A stretch of 7,653 nt of DNA, from positions 1 through 7,653 of the forward strand of contig CAIKYE010000037.1 in assembly GCA_903831585.1 (NCBI GenBank), read 5' to 3'. The number at the start of each line of letters is the position of its first letter. The first letter of the stretch is position 1. Positions 6,204 to 7,653 of the stretch are shown in pieces. Below the pieces are notes generated by a model. It had not been told where the DNA came from. It searched no databases and saw only the letters and a program-made list of their open reading frames with translations. Made by a program: the position numbers and the translations under genes. The DNA is from an uncultured Micrococcales bacterium. Its GTDB lineage: Bacteria; Actinomycetota; Actinomycetes; Actinomycetales; Microbacteriaceae.

Positions 6204-7073
6204 TTATGGAAGTGTGAGTATGTCGGCACCGGATTCGGTGACCACCAGAGTGTGCTCGAATTGCGCGGTGATGCTCTTATCTTTTGTTGTAACAGTCCAG
6301 TCATCTGCCCACAGGTCCCATGCGTATGTGCCTAGGGTGAGCATCGGTTCGATTGTGAAAACCATGCCAACCTGCATTTCTTGGGCGTAGGCCGGGGCTG
6401 CGTCGTAATGCGGAATCACAAGGCCGCTGTGAAAAGCCTTCCCGATTCCGTGACCCGTGAAGTCTCTGACCACGCCATAGTCAAATCTCTTGGCAAATGA
6501 TTCGATGGTTCGTCCGATGATGTTGATCTGCCTGCCCGGTGCCACGACAGAGATGGCGCGGTTTAACGATTCGCGGGTTCTCTCAACCAACAAGCGCACC
6601 TCGTCGCTGACCTGACCGACCATGAAGGTTTGATTGCTATCGCCGTGAAAGCCGTTTTTGAAGGCGGTGATGTCGATGTTTACGATGTCACCCTCTTCGA
6701 GCACCGTGTTGTCAGGTATTCCGTGGCAGATGACCTCGTTTATCGATGTGCAGATGGACTTCGGAAACCCGCGGTACAAAAGTGCGGACGGGTAAGCCCC
6801 GTGATCGAGAATGAATTCGTGGGCCAAGCGATCAAGCTCGTCTGTGGTTACACCTGGTTTGCAGTTTTCGCCGACAAGCTCGATTGCTTGAGCTGCAATT
6901 CGTCCAGAATGACGAATCAGCTCCACTTCGTCGTCATTCCAAATATCGCCACCGGTGTGTTTCGCCGGGGCTTTCTTGCCAACGTATTCGGGCTTTTCGA
7001 TGCTCGCTGGCACGGCTCTAAGAGGTGACAGAGTTCCTGCGGTCAGAAATCCAGTGTCACTGTGGCGAGGCAT
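6204..7073 (-). CDS. map: Type I methionine aminopeptidase with N-terminal extension
   Basis: A 289-residue cytosolic metalloprotease that removes the initiator Met from nascent proteins (EC 3.4.11.18). All five metal ligands are visible with canonical spacing: D134 (NIDITAF), D145 (HGDSNQTF), H208 (FTGHGIG), E242 (FTIEPM) and E273 (QFEHT). The substrate-contacting H117 lies in NEVICHGIP. The catalytic domain starts at about residue 46. Residues 1-45 are a Pro-containing extension ([17 protein letters not shown]), like the MetAP type 1c form in actinobacteria such as M. tuberculosis MapB, where it is linked to ribosome binding. The ATG at 7073 has no Shine-Dalgarno, but a TAGACT -10 ends 6 nt before it, so the mRNA is probably leaderless. 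ppgK follows after 15 nt. Confidence 0.95.
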   Translation of the reverse strand: MPRHSDTGFLTAGTLSPLRAVPASIEKPEYVGKKAPAKHTGGDIWNDDEVELIRHSGRIAAQAIELVGENCKPGVTTDELDRLAHEFILDHGAYPSALLYRGFPKSICTSINEVICHGIPDNTVLEEGDIVNIDITAFKNGFHGDSNQTFMVGQVSDEVRLLVERTRESLNRAISVVAPGRQINIIGRTIESFAKRFDYGVVRDFTGHGIGKAFHSGLVIPHYDAAPAYAQEMQVGMVFTIEPMLTLGTYAWDLWADDWTVTTKDKSITAQFEHTLVVTESGADILTLP

Positions 7074-7078
7074 GCGTC

Positions 7079-7085
7079 TAGTCTA
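7079..7085. promoter_or_regulatory. Overlapping divergent -10 elements for map and the SPOR-like gene
   Basis: The 7-mer TAGTCTA contains TAGTCT on the + strand (7079-7084) and TAGACT on the - strand (7085-7080). Both fit TAnnnT, and they overlap by 5 bp in the 33-bp gap between the divergent genes. The - strand copy ends 6 nt before the map ATG, predicting a leaderless start at 7073. The + strand copy predicts a start at about 7091-7093, just ahead of the ribosome site of the small gene. No convincing -35 is visible on either side. Confidence 0.5.
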
Positions 7086-7094
7086 AGAGTGAGC

Positions 7095-7102
7095 GAGGTG
7101 AG
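7095..7102 (+). promoter_or_regulatory. Ribosome binding site deciding the start of the SPOR-like gene
   Basis: GAGGTGAG lies 4 nt before the ATG at 7107 and is the best Shine-Dalgarno match among the start regions examined. It favours 7107 over the in-frame upstream candidates at 7062 and 7089, the first of which would overlap the map start. Confidence 0.6.
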
Positions 7103-7106
7103 AAGC

Positions 7107-7289
7107 ATGGATGACGAAGCGAAGGAGTTTTGGTTTAATACCCAAACCAAGACGGTCGAAGTCGGAAAACAAACTGCCGCCTTGTTTCGTATCGGCCCTT
7201 TTGCAACTCGCGAAGAGGCGAGCCGCGCTCTAGAGACAATCGAGCAGAGAACCCAGGCCTGGCAGCGCGAAGAAGAAGATCGCGACTAA
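7107..7289 (+). CDS. Small SPOR-like actinobacterial protein
   Basis: A 60-residue, highly charged soluble protein with no signal peptide or membrane segment. The visible core FWFNTQTKTVEVG (8-20), followed by RIGPFATREEASRALETIE (28-46), resembles short actinobacterial proteins annotated as SPOR-domain-containing. Classical SPOR domains are about 70-75 residues, bind denuded septal peptidoglycan and sit outside the membrane. This version has no export signal, so peptidoglycan binding is doubtful and the function is unknown. The tail (WQREEEDRD) is strongly charged. The start is set by GAGGTGAG at 7095-7102. The gene diverges from map and its TAA (7287-7289) overlaps the end of panB on the other strand. 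Confidence 0.8.
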   Translation: MDDEAKEFWFNTQTKTVEVGKQTAALFRIGPFATREEASRALETIEQRTQAWQREEEDRD

Positions 7290-7653
7290 TCGCTAAAAGA
7301 CTCGTCTGCGTTGGGAAAACTGCCGCTTTCGACATCGGCAGCATAGTTTTTCGCCGCCTTCAACAAATCGTCTCGAAGACTCATGTATTCGCGAACGAAA
7401 CGTCTTGGTTTACCGCCGCTCAGACCAGCGAAATCAGTCCAGACCAGAATCTGGCCGTCTGTTTCGCTTCCCGCTCCAATTCCTATCGTGGGAATCTGCA
7501 ACTGCTTTGTGATTCGCTCGGCCAGATCTGCGGGAACCAACTCGAGAACAACAGCGAATGCGCCTGCTTCTTGCACGGCAAGAGCCTCAGCCAAGACCTC
7601 ATCGGCTGCATCTCCGCGACCCTGAATCTTGAAGCCACCAAGCGCGTGAACAC
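7286..7653 (-). CDS. panB: 3-methyl-2-oxobutanoate hydroxymethyltransferase, C-terminal part
   Basis: The last 122 codons of ketopantoate hydroxymethyltransferase, the first step of pantothenate (coenzyme A) synthesis: 2-oxoisovalerate plus methylene-tetrahydrofolate gives ketopantoate (EC 2.1.2.11). The frame is open to the right edge, and the 5' half lies outside the window. Recognised PanB segments in order: VHALGGFKIQGR, AEALAVQEAGAFAVVLELVP (its VLE holds the family catalytic Glu), IPTIGIGAGSETDGQILVWTD, and GKPRRFVREY near the end. A charged C-terminal tail (SFPNADESFSD) follows, as in other PanB proteins. A TTG at 7594 should not be taken as the start, because conserved PanB sequence continues upstream of it. 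The stop (TAG, 7288-7286) overlaps the convergent small gene by 4 bp. Confidence 0.94.
   Translation of the reverse strand, partial: VHALGGFKIQGRGDAADEVLAEALAVQEAGAFAVVLELVPADLAERITKQLQIPTIGIGAGSETDGQILVWTDFAGLSGGKPRRFVREYMSLRDDLLKAAKNYAADVESGSFPNADESFSD

Noticed and set aside
5782..6390. 202-residue + strand ORF opposite ppgK and map
   Set aside because: It is antisense to conserved kinase and aminopeptidase motifs and has no family resemblance.
1..7653. Mobile element, CRISPR, defence or phage genes
   Set aside because: No transposase, integrase, direct-repeat array, terminal inverted repeats or defence-type protein motif was seen on either strand; composition looks uniform.

Overview
The window looks like a housekeeping chromosomal segment from an actinobacterium with moderate GC and compact gene spacing. 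The block Nif3-like protein, zinc-ribbon coiled-coil protein, RNase H/phosphatase fusion has the same order as Mycobacterium tuberculosis Rv2230c-Rv2229c-Rv2228c. The polyphosphate glucokinase, the N-terminally extended methionine aminopeptidase and the roughly 60-residue SPOR-like protein are also typical of Actinobacteria. The tight spacing, frequent A/T-ending codons and the permease gene suggest a small-genome Microbacteriaceae-type bacterium such as the freshwater Luna lineage. That placement is inference from recalled families.

Layout. Positions 1-5033 hold four genes on the + strand that read as one operon. They are a membrane protein with an NCS1-permease-like domain behind a very long Ala/Glu-rich helix (its 5' end lies outside the window), a Nif3-family metal protein, a C4 zinc-ribbon protein, and an RNase H fused to a histidine phosphatase. 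Junctions are 2 nt, 16 nt and a TGATG stop/start overlap. Positions 5034-5423 contain no protein gene. They hold the RNase P RNA gene rnpB (class A) with its own probable promoter. Positions 5424-7073 on the - strand hold map followed by ppgK, 15 nt apart and probably co-transcribed. A small SPOR-like gene (+, 7107-7289) diverges from map across a 33-bp gap. It converges on the 3' part of panB (-, running off the right edge), with a 4-bp overlap of the two coding ends.

Function. The set is mostly core physiology: tRNA 5' maturation (rnpB), removal of RNA from RNA:DNA hybrids (RNase H), N-terminal Met removal (map), glucose phosphorylation from polyphosphate (ppgK) and pantothenate synthesis (panB). 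I see no mobile element, CRISPR array, tRNA, defence cassette or obvious new multi-gene system. The points most worth a second look are the coiled-coil/NCS1 architecture, the near-symmetric TAGTCTA -10 element that could fire both map (apparently leaderless) and the SPOR-like gene, and the 2-nt gap between rnpB and the end of ppgK with no recognisable terminator.
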